Shown: one piece after another, positions 63,181 through 64,000 of the stretch
How the letters are laid out: every line of letters starts with the position of its first letter
Position numbering within the stretch: the stretch's first letter is position 1
Assembly: GCF_009846525.1 (NCBI RefSeq)
Contig: NZ_CP024621.1
Coordinates: forward strand, 1,426,001 to 1,490,000
From: Halomonas meridiana
GTDB taxonomy: Bacteria; Pseudomonadota; Gammaproteobacteria; Pseudomonadales; Halomonadaceae
Length of the DNA: 64,000 bases
Reading direction: 5' to 3'
Notes under the pieces: model-generated
What the model saw: only the letters and a program-made list of their open reading frames with translations
The model's database searches: none
Told to the model about the DNA's origin: nothing
Program-made: the position numbers and the translations under genes

Positions 63181-63209
63181 TAAAAGACCGGCGCTGTGGG
63201 GCGCCGGTC
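63181..63209 (-). terminator. Terminator after malG
   Basis: GACCGGCGC (63186-63194) pairs with GCGCCGGTC (63201-63209) around a 6-base loop, followed on the minus strand by UUUUA. It is 45 bases past the malG stop. Confidence 0.82.
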
Positions 63210-63254
63210 AAGAGCAACATGCTCAAGCGAGGAAACAGCCTAGTAAGTGCCTGC

Positions 63255-64000
63255 TTATCCCTTCACGCCTCCGGCGGTTAAACCACCGATGATCCAACGT
63301 TGGCAGATCAGAAACGCGACGGTGATGGGCAGGCCGGAGAGCACGGCGGCAGCGGCGAAGTTACCCCAGCGTTGGTTGTGATCGGCGAGGTATTGCTGAG
63401 CACCCACGGCGAGTGTCAGCTTGTGCTCGTCCACCAACAGTACCGAGGCCATGGGGTACTCCATAATGCTCATCACAAATGCCAGGATGAATACCACCAT
63501 CAAGATCGGCACGGAAAGTGGCAGCAAAATATAGCGAAACGCCTGCCAAGTGCTGGCGCCATCGACCATGGCGGCCTCTTCCAGCGAACCGTCGATGGAT
63601 TCGAAATAGCCTTTGATCGTCCAGATATGTAGCGCTACCGCGCCCAGCGAAGCCACAATCAGCGCGCCGTGGGTATTGATTCCCAGCCAGCCGACGAACT
63701 GCCCCAGCCGGTCAAAGAGCGCATAGAGCGCCACCAGCGACAGCACTGCGGGGAACATCTGAAAAATCAGCATGCCTTTTAACAGCGGCTCCTTGCCTTT
63801 GAAGCGCATGCGGGCAAACGCGTAGGCGCTGGTGGTGGCGAGCATCAGAATCAACACCGACGACACCACGGCCACCTTGATGGAGTTCCACAGCCACAGC
63901 AGCACGGGGAAGGGCGGCTGGACCACGGTGCCGTCGGCGCGCTCCCAGGGAATCCCCAGTGCCAGCGACCAGTGCTCCAGTGAGAAATTCTCTGGAATCA
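63255..64000 (-). CDS. malG: Maltose ABC transporter permease MalG (5' end outside window)
   Basis: The gene is cut by the right edge; 248 codons are present, in frame to the last base. They match E. coli MalG closely: IPEN.S..HW.LALG near the edge, then [64 protein letters not shown] (EAA loop) and the end [10 protein letters not shown]. It is therefore the true MalFGK-type permease rather than an Agl permease. malF and malE are presumably to the right, outside the window. Confidence 0.95.
   Translation of the reverse strand, partial: IPENFSLEHWSLALGIPWERADGTVVQPPFPVLLWLWNSIKVAVVSSVLILMLATTSAYAFARMRFKGKEPLLKGMLIFQMFPAVLSLVALYALFDRLGQFVGWLGINTHGALIVASLGAVALHIWTIKGYFESIDGSLEEAAMVDGASTWQAFRYILLPLSVPILMVVFILAFVMSIMEYPMASVLLVDEHKLTLAVGAQQYLADHNQRWGNFAAAAVLSGLPITVAFLICQRWIIGGLTAGGVKG

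Overview
The window is an ordinary, gene-dense chromosomal segment of a Halomonas-like gammaproteobacterium (Halomonadaceae). It has high GC, short intergenic gaps and no tRNA, rRNA, insertion sequence, prophage or CRISPR array that I could see. The assignment rests on gene content: a GH13 alpha-glucosidase that matches from memory the Halomonas sp. H11 enzyme HaG, Trk potassium uptake genes with a KdpDE-like two-component pair, a short PutA with an AraC-type regulator, and a FruB multiphosphoryl PTS protein.

Layout. 0-5 kb: end of a suf (Fe-S assembly) operon (SufS C-terminus, SufT), a SanA-like protein, then rimK, a RimK-associated protease, a DUF3549 gene and yqcC; a cluster of DnaA-box-like 9-mers lies just upstream of yqcC. 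5-13.5 kb: ompW, then proline use (putP, putA, AraC-type regulator), a small membrane protein and a CBS-domain protein. 13.6-19.9 kb: plus-strand housekeeping genes (Pmp3-domain protein, EamA transporter, NAD kinase, metallophosphatase, rhomboid protease, YeaC, DUF2797, CopD-like). 19.9-26.9 kb: a cytochrome c oxidase operon (subunit II with a cytochrome c tail, a fused subunit I+III, a small membrane protein, a Cu+ P-type ATPase) and a winged-helix gene. 26.9-29.1 kb: radical SAM protein, isochorismatase-like hydrolase, GGCT-like protein.

29-64 kb is mostly sugar metabolism: pgi; the fructose PTS operon fruBKA with divergent cra/fruR; mgsA; pyk and divergent gap; an alpha-glucoside ABC operon with its own alpha-glucosidase and LacI-family regulator, divergent from a maltoporin-like porin; then malT, a second alpha-glucosidase, a second intact sugar ABC ATPase and, at the right edge, malG of another sugar importer. 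Visible operator-like sites tie these together: a Cra pair before fruB, three GTA-N7-TAC sites typical of HexR before pgi, pyk and gap, two LacI-type palindromes before the agl operon/porin, and two MalT-box-like sites after malT. Between the two sugar blocks are a DUF3455 protein, an ECF sigma/anti-sigma pair and trkA-kdpE-kdpD(short)-trkH/I.

Most notable points: a one-base frameshift in a G6 tract splitting the agl ABC ATPase; a Trk transporter operon carrying KdpE and a KdpD without its N-terminal sensor domains; an orphan plus-strand terminator suggesting a small RNA near 12.9 kb; the DnaA-box cluster; an isochorismatase-fold protein with Ser in place of the catalytic Cys. I saw no clear wholly new multi-gene system.
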